A DNA stretch of 64,000 nucleotides from Lates calcarifer (taxonomy: Eukaryota; Chordata; Actinopteri; Centropomidae). The notes under the pieces were generated by a model. It had not been told where the DNA came from and made no database searches. It saw only the letters and a list, made by a program, of their open reading frames with translations. This document shows, piece after piece, positions 34,801 to 47,100 of this stretch (the first letter of the stretch is position 1; every line of letters starts with the position of its first letter). The translations under genes were made by a program, and so were the position numbers. The DNA is taken from the NCBI RefSeq assembly GCF_001640805.2, contig NC_066844.1, positions 10,916,863-10,980,862 of the forward strand, in the 5' to 3' direction.

Positions 34801-34863
34801 GCTGCTGCTGTCCCTGAATAGGTCATTCTCCAAACTCAGCGTTCTACTGCTGAGAGACACCAT
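31850..34863 (-). CDS. KLF15-like Krueppel-like zinc-finger factor, with frameshift
   Basis: Two coding exons on - strand: 33755-34863 (ATG at 34863) and 31850-32019, joined inside ZF2 (donor TGGAG|GTATGT, acceptor cgccag). The N-terminal part is Ser- and acid-rich. It then has [17 protein letters not shown], and later [11 protein letters not shown] and [10 protein letters not shown], which parallel KLF15 blocks (PTLEEIEEFL, LLQIQPVPV, FVRIAPVPI). Three C2H2 fingers follow. ZF1 and ZF2 carry the KLF contact residues (KSSHLKA, RSDELSR). In ZF3 an extra base near 31927 changes [10 protein letters not shown] to FAPQ-stop (TGA 31920-31922). Beyond it the other frame continues perfectly through [13 protein letters not shown] to the natural stop at 31850-31852. 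Read as given, the protein is about 402 aa; with the expected frame it would be about 425 aa. The family are nuclear GC/CACCC-box transcription factors. The N-terminus differs enough from KLF15 that a paralog is more likely than KLF15 itself. Confidence 0.88.
32020..33754 (-). other. Intron between zinc-finger exons of the KLF15-like gene
   Basis: About 1.7 kb of AT-rich sequence between the donor at 33754 and the acceptor at 32020. I recognise no exon, RNA gene or mobile element in it. Confidence 0.7.
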
Positions 34864-36211
34864 TGATCCAGGCCAAATGCAGAATAGACGATGTTGAGGA
34901 AACTCTATCCAGAAGAGGAATCACAAAAACCTGCAAAGGCAACAGTGAAACAGAATTTTATTACCCAGCAGAAAGTATGGTAAAGGTGGATGAAAAGATA
35001 TTTGCCTTAATGCCTGGATTTTTTAAGATTTTGGCTCTTAAATTGTATTATATATTTACTTAGTACATATACTTACATATATTTATTTAGTTGTATTATA
35101 TTTAAGTACAGTGATCCCACAAGTAACTGGTTTCCTGAAACAAATGATATAATCTGTGGTCTCTACACATGTGTAAAACCATAAATAACTATTTTTCCTA
35201 TTACTAATAAATACTCTGAATTTGCAATTTGTACATTTTATGAGACAATAACACAATAAATACATACCATTATGGTACTCCTCAGCTTATGAGTTGATAA
35301 AAGATTAGACAGAATTATTGCTTCGTTGTACTGTCTACTGATGTCTACTTTGCTTACTTAAACTAATTTGCCAATGTATACACATCAGATGAAAATCTGG
35401 ATTTCATGTCTTGCTCAAGGACACATCAACGTGTAGGTAGGAAGAGCTGGAGATCAAACAGCAGCCCCTGAGATTAATGGCCTGCCAACCAGCAATGAAC
35501 AAATAACAAAAACGTCTTAGGGGGGCTCAGGGAGAAAATTTGCACTTGGACCTCTACTGAAACGTGTTCGTACACCTTGCCACCTCAATGTTCGCATTCA
35601 GTCCAGTGCAACCATGACTCCTATGCTTAAAAATTAATTCACGTTAGTTTGAGGTAATTTGATTAAATAAAACTTTATCTGGAATTATGTGCCACATTAA
35701 CATAATATAAAGTAAAATGATTCATGTCTTAAATTATATATTGATACAGGCCAATGTGTAAGATTAGCCTTGGTTGATATTGCACATTCTTCAACAATTT
35801 TAAAGGTGATCTTCATCTTTAGGCCCAAATAATAAGCACCAGTCTGGTACCATTAATCCCCAATTATGCACATGTATATAAAGTGAGACAGTAGCAAACA
35901 ATATAATAGATAATTCTTTAACTATTCAAATTTCCAGAATGTAAAAAGTTAAACTTTAACTAAACAGCGGGCTACGGGAGTCTTTTTAAGTCCTCTATTA
36001 GGTCCGCAGACCCCAAATTTGAAACCAGGGTCCAAATAAACAATGGTAAGATGATCTCCATTTGCTTATGTAAAGGATGTTTGTTGCTGCTGTCAGACCG
36101 TCGGGCACATGTTGCAGCAGGGCCTCATACTTTACACAGCGCGTGAACACGGCGCTGTATAAACACGGCCCGTACTGACGCGCCCATAACCATATGGCGA
36201 GGAAAACTCAC
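34864..36211 (-). other. 5'UTR remainder and first intron of the KLF15-like gene
   Basis: The coding exon extends upstream to an acceptor at 34931 (tgttgcctttgcag on - strand), giving a 67-nt leader before the ATG. From there to 36211 is a putative intron that ends at the donor CTCAGG|GTGAGT. Nothing coding was seen in it. Confidence 0.5.
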
Positions 36212-36720
36212 CCTGAGAAAACAATCGCCCCGTGAAAGCGGATAAAACTGCCCTTTCACTTTGTTTGCAAAGGAGGAGCAGTCGACATCATGGGAATCCG
36301 CCTGAATACAACTGCGCCTGCATAGGAATCCACGAGTCTCAAGTTCGGCTGGGTCAAAAAAATGTTCTATTTATACTCCCCACGTCTCTCCGGATGAACC
36401 GAGCAGGAGAATCCCGGACATTTGGCTCGACCTACCGTGTGCAGTTCGGAGGAGGCTCGGTGAGAGAAAGCAGCGCCGTCGACGGGATTGTATATTTTCG
36501 CAGTTTCCTTTTTCCTCCGTCGTGTTATTTTCGTAGCACACTCACATCCCGTCCTTGCCACGGGTCCATGTTGGCATTCCTTTTCCCAGCGTCACGTGAC
36601 TGTATCGCTGCACAACTCGGAGGCACGGGTCCTGTTCCGCGTCTCTGATTGGCCGAGCTCCTCGGAGGCTCGCCCTAAAAGGAGCGCCCCGATTGGCTAC
36701 CCCTCGATAAATTCTGACTG
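36212..36720 (-). promoter_or_regulatory. CpG-rich promoter and untranslated exon of the KLF15-like gene
   Basis: CpG dinucleotides are dense from about 36100 to 36720, in contrast to neighbouring sequence. On - strand there is a strong donor at 36212 (CTCAGG|GTGAGT). Further upstream are a palindromic E-box GTCACGTGAC at 36591-36600 and two CCAAT boxes (GATTGG on + strand) at 36647-36652 and 36691-36696. Their orientation and spacing suit transcription leftwards from around 36570. The 138-codon + strand open frame here looks like a by-product of GC content. Confidence 0.6.
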
Positions 36721-36780
36721 CCATGTGTTGATGGAGGGATCACTATTGCACGACTTAAGAGGAAACAATGTGGCCTATTG

Positions 36781-39700
36781 ATGGTATACGCATGGGGGGT
36801 GGACAAAATAATGAAGACACCAATTAATGTAACATCTAACTGATTATAGGCCATATCGAGGCTTTTCCCATTTGGACAGCTTCAGTGTCATCCTGCATTC
36901 TGAAAGCTTACCAAAGAAGAAAGGACAAACAATCTTCTCTTCTGCTTATGTTGCAGTATAAACTACACCACTTCAATTTTTATAGTAGTCTATGGAGGCA
37001 TTAATTTGTACCTTGGAGCCTGATATTTGCTATTAAACAGATGTGCAGGGAAATCTTGACACTTAAAATACTGATTCCCATTTTGGAGCTGATAGCTACC
37101 ACATGCAAATGTTATAAAAGCTGCAAAGATAATTTAACAGCCCTCAGTTTCATTCAGTTCACACCAGGTGTTATTTCTTTGTGTGCCAGCCTTCATGGAT
37201 ACTTACAATCTCTGAAAGGCAACACCTGTTGGCCACCTTCTTCACTGAGGCAAACAAGAGCAATTGCCCAGTGATGTAGTAAGTAATGTTGGCATCAAGA
37301 AAATGTTTCAAAAAGTAGGGATTCAAATATACAAACTACATAAATTCCTATAAAACATCTTGTGTAACTGCTGGTGTTCTGTGTTGTGTTATGTTGAAAA
37401 AGGCCCACCCAAGGATGGTGAGGAGTTCTCATGGGGGAGTTCTCTGTTTATTGACTGACAAAAAAATGTAAGTCTCCAGTCAGTTGTGATCATGTAAGTT
37501 TGCTCACAACAAGAAAGTGCAGCACAATACATTAAAACACAGAAAACATACCTAACAGAAAGAGATATAACAAAAGTCTACGGTCAGTTGTGATCATGTA
37601 AGTTTGCCCCTACACTGAGTAAATGAGAAAAACATGTTTGCATGTTACATATTAAGTTTTAAGATAGCAAGTAAGCTAACAACCCTAATAACTGGGAAGG
37701 TAACATGCAGAAATGTCTGTGACCACAACACTTACTTCTCCCATGGAGCACAACAACAAAATGTGAGATATGAATGTAGGAAACCCCCTTTATAGGGAGG
37801 GATCCCCAAAAGTGAACGTAGGGGTGCAGGAGCCCAATCTCAAATGTTCCACATACTGGCCACACATGTCAAGTGATAGCATTTGTTTACATTTATATAT
37901 TTGGTTCATTAACACATTGCCACTGTATAACTGACACTGTTACACCTGCCTAATCAGTTTTACCCAAACAGACAGTGTTTTTGCTAGAGTTACTGTTAAA
38001 ATGTAAAGTATAACACACCTCTATGAGCCAAAACATACTAAATTACATAAATTCCATGACTGGGTTAGGTCATTTCAGACCATTTCAAGTTTATGTTAAT
38101 CCCTCAATGAAAATACCACAAACTAAATGCCATATCTCTGACCACTAGGGGCTCTGAGGGTCTGAAGCCCTCCAATCCATTTTTCCTGGTTGCTGATCCA
38201 GCCTGCTTGAAGTTGTCTTTCTTTGATTCTTTAACAGTTAAAGTTTCGGTTAGTAATAATGTTGCAGATTTTGCTCTGCTTTTACTGACAACATTATCCC
38301 AAAAGCCCTAAAAATGACCATGATACTAATCTTTCTATTATTTCTTTCTATTATTTCATTTACAGAAAATAACAACAGCAAACATGGATTATAAACAGTC
38401 AGATCAATAAAAGTTCAGTAAACCAACAGTATAACAGTTGTATAGTTTGCAAGCATCTATCTTAATTTTACAAGCTTTTCTCAAGCATGTATTTCATCAG
38501 ATGCAATATAACATTAAGAACAGTTTATTTTCACAATTTTAAAGGACACTACTAAACATTATTATACTAAGTGGAGCAAGATTCTTTCTCTGTGTTGACT
38601 CCTTGGTCAATGGAAGCTTTTTCTCCCAGTGGAACTGTTCACATCTGAAATATCCCTCGTAAAAGGCCTCTTACATGTTGGGTTAGACTAGAGCCTGCTG
38701 GGCCACTGCAGGCTTTGCTCTACTTGCCAATGACAATAGGAAAAACAGTGACATATTAACTGGTGTTGGGGCAAATGATGTCAGGGTGACAGGATGAAGA
38801 GGAACATGTGTGGCCTGGAAGTCATAAGCAGTGTAATCATCTTCTCCAGGCTTCTTTCAGTCAAAGAAGTTGACGACTGACTTACATAAAGGTTCTGGCT
38901 GAATGATGCTGTTCCACTGTTTACATGTCACAGATAAGTTTATTTTGGGAATATACATACAGTGGATTATTAAAGAGAGGTGGTTTCCACTCAGGGTTCA
39001 AGTGTTACTTACCATATTAAAATGTTGCTGCTGGCAGTATCTTTAGTGCTTTATTGCTGGAACAGGACAGCTATAGAAATATTCCAAATTAACTAGTACC
39101 CGGCACATTTCACTTTCTGTTATTTGAAAAGGTGACAGTTTTAAGTAATATGTCAAAGACACTGATGGTTTGAAAGCAATTTGTCATATTTGGAAAACTA
39201 TATATGATGGTTTTAAAAAATATTTTTTAAAAAGTAACATTTGAATACATCAGGCAATTCCCTCTGACACAGAGGTCAAGACAGTAAAACTCCAACTGGT
39301 GAAACTCACTCATGTAAGTTAGAAATAAAATGTGTATTATTTAATGAGTGTCCTTCTATGAAAATTGTCATTTTAAGTATAAAACATCTCCCAGTGGAAG
39401 GTGCTTCCTGCACAAAATTTGAAAACAAAACCATTACACTCTCTGCTTGCAGCATTAAATAAATCAGCAATAAATCATTATCACATTAAACAAACAATTT
39501 CCTCACACCTTTCTCTATTGGAGAACCTTTAATATTATTATTATACACTGTTAGTACCACGATGAACTTTATAAAGTACAGAAGTGCTTTATAAAAAATC
39601 TTCATCAGTGTTGACTTGATGGTGATGTGCTGCTGGTCTGTTGTACAAAGGGGCCCTCTGGTGGCTCAGCAGAGCCACAAAAAGTCAAACTCTAAATGGT

Positions 39701-41113
39701 GAATCTTTTCACCAATGAGGGATGGGAAAATAATTCTAAAAAATCTAAATCACACATATACAATGTTACAATCTCCTATACTATGTAAACATTATTTATA
39801 TATTTTTTGTGTAATTAACTTTTTCTATTAACCTTAACTTCCTGGAGCTGTAATAAAACTTACCTGAAAGAATTCCAAGCTTGTATCTGAATCCAGTGCA
39901 AGCATGTTAGCCCATGTCAAATGTTCATGTTTTCTCTAAATATGTATAAGAAGTCATGGGAAAGGAGGGCAGTTTCACAGAATGGATTCTGAAGATGTAT
40001 TATTAAAACCTCCATCAAATGTGTGACTCATAGCACATTCCATGTTTGCGTACTGCATATTGTCACTCAAGTGAGGCAGCAAAGGAACTGCAACTGTACA
40101 GCATATCAGTTCTACAGTGTGATTTCAGTTAGGCTACTTGGTCTGAGCCCAAATAAATCTGTACAAATGACAGCCTTAACATCACTGAACTGACTGACAC
40201 CACATTGTATAACATTTATGGTCTGGAAGCTTCAGGAAAGACATACACCAGTTGCTTATACAAGATAGCACCAATAAATTCCACAGATAGTCTTAAACTG
40301 CAACATTTCCAAGCAATTCTTATGAGAAAAACCAGCATGACTTAAATATTTGATTGTCCTTGGTTATACTGAATGTGCCTAATTATTCATCTGACACATA
40401 TAAACTTTGAAAACTTACTATTGTCCCTAAGATGTTGACATAATCCGGTGCCAGAGGTGGAATGTTAGTTCCGATAGTTGTTATTTTTAAATTATAGCTT
40501 AGTCACTGACCTAGATTGTGGATAAGAACACAACCAGAACAGTGGTAGACAAATGAGACATTTGGCTGGAAACATAGCTTTACTTTATAGGTTGATCTTT
40601 TTTTTTTTTTTTTTTCAGTTGAATTATTAGCTTCATTTAGCAACTGCTTACTAGCTTTAACTGATCGCCCATGAGCCAAACAGAGCATATGGATGAAAAG
40701 ACTGCAGCATAATGCACCACACAAGGAGTGTCAAGACTCCAGTGCAGTTTCTTAGCAACAGTACACAGCAGGATATCGCTCCCCGTCAAATATACAAAAA
40801 CATAAAAAACAAACTCCACACATGAATATACTGGCAATAAATTACTCTGACTGTGATGAAAGCACAGCACGTGTCTTAAACTTACAATGACAATACACAG
40901 CATGCTTCACATACTGTATGTCACAGTCCCACATAGGTCCCTGAACTTCTTTAAACCCTTAGGGGATAGAGTAACCCCTCAGAGAGACTGATCTCAAGTT
41001 GAGTCTCTGTCACTTAGGATGCATTTCTTCCACACAGCAACCATTTCAGCATCAGCACATCACAGGTATATGTCACTGTATGTCCTTGGCTGATGGTCTT
41101 GCTGTAGAAGTGG
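36781..41113. other. Intergenic sequence between KLF15-like promoter and slc45a3
   Basis: About 4.3 kb of AT-rich sequence. The part nearest 41113 is presumably the slc45a3 3'UTR. It holds a 34-nt direct repeat at 37470-37503 and 37574-37607 and a poly(T) run near 40599-40617. No gene was recognised. Confidence 0.5.
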
Positions 41114-44100
41114 TCAGTGTTGAAGGTCGGTGATGCTGTAAATGACCCTGGTGGAGCAGAGAAATGCCAGCAGGCTGAAGCAGCAGGCGGAGGCCATGTA
41201 AGCCCTCACACTGTTCACCAGCTGCACTACTGAGCCTAAACAAATTGCCGGCAGCACCTGGAGGAGGTACAGAATTACATTTTAAATGGCTGATCAGGAT
41301 CATTTCTATGTGTTTAAAGGCCCAATTTCAAAATTAAAAAACAACAAAAAATAGGGCTATGTACTGTTATTATTAATTATTATTAATTATTATTAATTTA
41401 ATTATTTTTTCATCAGCAAATCAGCCCAGGATTGTTTTTAGCTTTCAGTTCTTTGTTTGTGGCGCCACTTTAAAAAATGTTTGAATCATAAATTGTGCAT
41501 ATAAAAATACCTTCTCATTGATTTTTCTTAATTGTTACATGGAAAGCAGGGGTGAGGGTAAATAAAGTTGATAAGATCCTAGATGTTGGACTGACAGTTG
41601 GAGGTATATGTCTTTGCCATGAAGATACTCCAGACATTAGTAAGTTTTATTCTGTCTTCTTCAATCCCCCAAACAGTAGAACTTCAGTTACATGCTCACC
41701 GCTGTGATATCAGTGTTCTGTCTCCTACATAGTGTTTTCAAGAGCTTTTGGGCAGAGGTGATTTACACACTCTTTGACATACCAAACAGAAAGCTGCAAG
41801 CATACAACAGATATCCAGTATGTCTGCTGTTGAGCAAAGGCTACACACTTGCAGAGTACAGAGTTTACAGATAATGGCTGTTCAAGCTATTCTTGGCAGC
41901 TAAAAGTATGAATTTGATGACTTGCAAGATGCATGTTTCCTGTTTTAGTAGAATTTTAGACTGCTAAACAGTGAATGAGCTGCTACTGGTTTATTCAGGA
42001 ACTCTAGCCATGGCTCCAAAGGACTGTGGACGTCAAATTAGATGTCTACTGAACTGTCGGGTCTCATGCACATAGATGAGCCTCATGTTATTGCTATAGC
42101 TAGCTGACACATTTGTATGTACTGACTGTATTTGGTTTGCTTTCATATTAGAATCCGTTTCATGTGTCATGTCATTTTGCACTGTTTTTTTTAAAAATAT
42201 TTTTATATATATTTTTTAACATGAATCATTTTGAATAATTGATTCATGTTGCAATCACCCACTCTTACCTGTGAGAGCATGTAGGCACTGTCCAGTATTG
42301 CAATGTCAAAACACAGCCCTCTCTGGGAGACTGGTGTACAGCTGGCTTCATCTCCTCCTGCAAACTGTGAAATGTTGGGCAACTCCTCAGATAAAGTCAC
42401 GCCCCCTGTGTGGCCATTAACATAAGGACTGGCCAGATCACAGGGAAGGATGGGCTTGGTAAGCGTTGGGTCATCGCTGTCACTGAGTGAACAAGGTCTT
42501 GGATTGGATGAGGTGAAATAAACCTTAAAGAGAGAAGGATAAAAGATAAGCAAATGGTGAGACTCATCATTTACTTATCAAATAAAAGCTTTTATGTGTA
42601 ATTAGTGATATACTTTCCTTAACAAATCGTTTTCTTGCCAGTTAGAGTTAGATGACAAGATAGATAGCACTGACACGATCAGGGAGGCAATTAGCTTAGC
42701 ATAAAGACTGGAAGGGGAGAAACAACTAGCCTGGCTTTCTCCAAGGTTCAACAATACCAAGAGTCTGAACAGCCATGATAGTGACTCTTTGAGGCTGTAC
42801 TTGTTAAGGTTCTGATATTTCATTCTTTATCCCTGCTTCATGAATTCTGTGAGTATACTGCTTAATAAACCTTTAAGTATGTAGAAATGTCATAACATAA
42901 AAATGTACATCAGTATTGAAAGGTAAGAAAACTGACTTCAAGTGTGTTTATGACTCCCTGCTTGTTTGCATGCATAATGCTAAGTGTGTGGCTTAAAGAC
43001 TAACTTACTTACCTGTTTGTTTGAGTGATAGAGACACATCAGTGTGTATGGCACAACCTGAAGGACACACAGTGTGTAACCTGTCACAGCCACCATGAAA
43101 ATGACAATCATCACACTGTCTGACACACTCATGACAGTCGGTGGTGAAAACCAGCAGAGCTACACTGCTGATGTACACCATCTTGGCTCCCAACAGAGCA
43201 ACCCAGCGGTCCATTAACAGTGAGCACAGCATCGACACAACACACTGCAGGAAGAGGCCCAGACTGGCCATACGCACACCTAAACAGGCAGAAATGTGTG
43301 TGTCAGTAAGACAAAATAATTTCATTTGTTGAATTAAACCTACAATGGTGGGACCAATGAAGCATATACCCTACCTTCATCATAGTGTTTCCTTTTCTGT
43401 GACTCTGGGTCTGCACTGGGCACTCCCTGGTACAATCCCTCTCCCATAAAGTCAGTAAAGAAAAGCATAACACTCATCAGTGCCATCCACGTACACATCT
43501 TCGCCACAAACAGTCTCCATATGACTGCTGGAACATGCACACACACTGCATACATACGAGGTAACAATGACATACATGCTGATGCACATTGGCCCAGTGC
43601 AACATGGAGACACTGACGTTGGGGTAGGAACAAGTGAGGGCAGTATCTGCTGCTCCAGCTTCTTAAAGAGCGGGGGACAACAGACTTTCTCCCTCCTTTT
43701 CTGGCTACTGTCTCCTCTGGGATGAAGGCGGTAGTGAGGAGGCAGCTGAGGAAGAGGAGGGTGAGCAGGGCGTAGATGAAGGCCTCCTGGCCTCCCAGGT
43801 ATGTTGCTATGGGTACTTGCCTCCAGTCCACAGCAGGGAGCAAGAACCTGAGCACAGAATTAAAGATACTGAAAGAGCATATAATCTTCTTCATCTCTCC
43901 AAATTGCTTACATCATAATTCCATTGTTAATATATAATTACTATTGTCCAAGTTCTGCGCAAGCCTGTGCCAGTGAGTTGAGCATCAGAAATTGTTGTTG
44001 TGTTTTGTTTTACCCACAGCCTGAATTTATTTGTAACCTTAAAGTCACTATGTGTAAAATTGGAATTCTGACTTCAGTCTTACAACCCTTAGCAGAAACT

Positions 44101-47100
44101 AGTGGTACAGTGTAACTCCATACACTTCACTGATAAATCATAGAATTGCACAAATTATAAAATATAATTACCAAAGAAAGTCAGGTTTCAGTTAAAGCTG
44201 TCATGAATAGACAATTACTCAATTACTTAAATAACAGAGTTAACTGGCAGCAATTTTGATCAACTGACTCACTAACTATTAAATGGATTGTCATCTGCTA
44301 CATACTGTATGTATGACTTATTTTTCATAATTATTATTTTTATTATTATTTTTCATAATTATATGCAAAATAAGAATTTGGTGATTCCTTAATTTTTCAG
44401 TTAGTGCTACCATCAGGTAGTACTTCAGCAAATACCAATAAAACTATGCCAGTCCCATGAGTTCAGCTTAGTTTTAAGTGCTAATCAGTAAATGTCAGCG
44501 TGCTAATAATGCGGAACATGGTGAACATAGTATCTGCTAAAAATCAGCATAATATTACAATGTATGTTGTTACAGTGGGTTTATCAGAGTTAGATTTGCT
44601 GAAAACAGCTACCAGCTACAGCTGAAAATGACACTAGTAGAGAGAGTGACCCTAAACAGTAAAATTGTGGGACAGCTAAACAACAAGCTGAAACTCACTG
44701 TAATACTCTGTAAAGTTTAGGGGAGCTGATGATTTTTGGTAGGTTCATTTCTATGAGCAATTGCTTTAACATTGTCACATTGTTCTCAATTTCAAAAATC
44801 ATTGTCATTTCATACATTGTTATTACAGAATTATCAATGAAGCAAAATGTCAAAAATTTATATGTTCTAGCTTCTCAAATGTGAAAATTTTCTTCTGTGA
44901 TGGTGAATTAAATCATTTTAGGTTTAGCTCTGGAGTATATCAACTTGGGCTTTGGGGAACTGTGATCTGATATTTTATGACATTTTATAGACCAAATGTT
45001 TATTGATTTCAAAACATAATCAATGGACGGATTGATAATGAATTTAATTATTAGCTGCAGCCATAGTTTCATGTGTGTTTTATGTGTCTCCTTCTGTTTG
45101 TAGATGAAGGTTTCCTCTCTGGCTGACTCACACAAGTGCTCTCCCTCTCTCTCTCTCTCTCTCTGTCCCTCTTTTGGTATAATGACATCATTATCGTGAA
45201 ATTAACTTCCATCCATATAATATTTATAGTAGGTGACGTTTGTACGTCACATTACAAACATTTTTGACAATGAGTTTCCTGGATGGCAACCCCCTTAAGG
45301 GACCTAATTCATACAAAAGTCGATCCATGTCAGAATAACCCTGGCTGGGAGGAGAGTTCATTCAGACAGCCTGCCAGCATGGTATATACCTTGATAAATT
45401 GGCTAAAAGCAATTTTGGCTGAAAACTGTAACCTCAGAATAACTAAAAGAAAAAAAAATGTTACGCATAGTGTCTTCAAGAATACCTTATAGGGATGCAT
45501 GTTATTTAAAGTAATAAATCCACTCTGATGCATCAATTAAATAACTAAAATGTAATTTTAGTAGACTGGTAGACTGAAAGCTAAGGGTGCACGCAACAGC
45601 CTTTGAGGTCCATCACCTGACAGTAAATACAAAGGCAAGTGACGTACAGTGAATAATGGGCGTTTTCCACAGCAGCATAATATTAAATCATGCATCCAAG
45701 TAAGTGAAAGACAGTAAACGAGAGACAGGATCAATTAGGAAGAATGCTTTACTAAGTGTCTTACCCCAGGCATCCCCCCAGGCTGGTCATCAAGGAATTA
45801 ACAGAGAATGCTCTGCGGTTCTCTTCCTCCCTGGGGAACAGGTCTGACAGCAGGGCCAACAACAGGGTGAAACAGGCCTGAGGAGCCAACACAAGGCTTA
45901 GTTGACACCAAATCACAGCCACTGTAGTTGTATGAATCTGTTTTTAGAACTTGAAAATATATTTTCATTTGTCACCTTATTACTATAATGAATTGCTGTT
46001 AGCTTGCTTATTGCTAGGTACTGGTGTTAGAAAGACATGTATGCTTGTTGATTGCTAAGGTGATTGCTAGTTATTGTGGTGGCTGAGGATGGTTGTACGG
46101 TTGTTGCTTGGTGGGTTGGAAAGCATGCTGCTGGTGAAGCTAGTGAGCTGGTTTCTGTTAGCTAGAGTATTATTAGTTGATGATAGCAGCTAGTCATGGT
46201 GTAGACAAAAGTGGAGGGTCCATAGCAATTTATTGTCACTATTGTCTACAACATCCCTGGAACAAACTGAAAATCTTGTGAACCCTCATTTTTTGCACAA
46301 CGTAAACAGACATCATAGCAATACTTAAGGAGGTTGCAACATTGATGCTGGTGAGATCACAACAGCAGCAGCATCACTGCTGCTGACCTTACTTCCTGAT
46401 ACAGCCCCAACCAATCATGTGGTGAATTATATCTTGCAGATGTTCATCCTATCCATCCATTATCTATATCCATTATCAGTCTATCCCAGCTGACACTGGG
46501 CAAGAGGCAGAGTACACCCTGTATGGATCGCCTGTCATATACAGACAAACAACCAACCACACTCACATTCACAATTAACCTAATCTGCATGTTTTTGGAC
46601 AGTGGGAGGAAGCCAGAGTACCCGGAGAGAATCCATGCAGGCACAAGGAGAACATTCAAACTCCACACAGAAAAGCTCCAGGCTCGAACCGGGGCTTGAA
46701 CCTTCTTGATGTGAAGTGACACACCACTGTGCAGCCATCTTGCAGATGTGTAGCAATAATTTCTGAGGACATGCATGACCAATGCTCCCAAGGAATGCAG
46801 TAGCCATGATATAGCCATCATGTGCACAAGAATATGGGTATCAGTGGCTCTTTTCTTTTGTAAAGTCAGGTCATGGGACATGTTTCTTACACCAGAGAGT
46901 TTGATAAGTAGTGCTTTTAGGAAACCTATGATATTGTACAGTGACGGTGGTTCGGACAGCTGAGCAGGTCTGCAACTGTAAGCAGATACGATGTAGATAT
47001 AAGGCTAGGTTATGCTGCAGAGTATCTGCTCTTTGCTTGGGTATGGATAGGACTGAGGGGATGCTTTGAATGTGCTTTAGATCAGAGAATGGGGTGGGAG

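Noticed and set aside
36232..36648. 138-codon + strand open frame
   Set aside because: It overlaps the CpG-rich promoter, has no family resemblance and no splice context. GC-rich DNA yields such frames by chance.
45960..46200. Loose minisatellite built on ttgctagg-type words
   Set aside because: The words recur (attgctaggtactgg, attgctagttattg) but no fixed period could be established by eye, so it is not listed as a feature.
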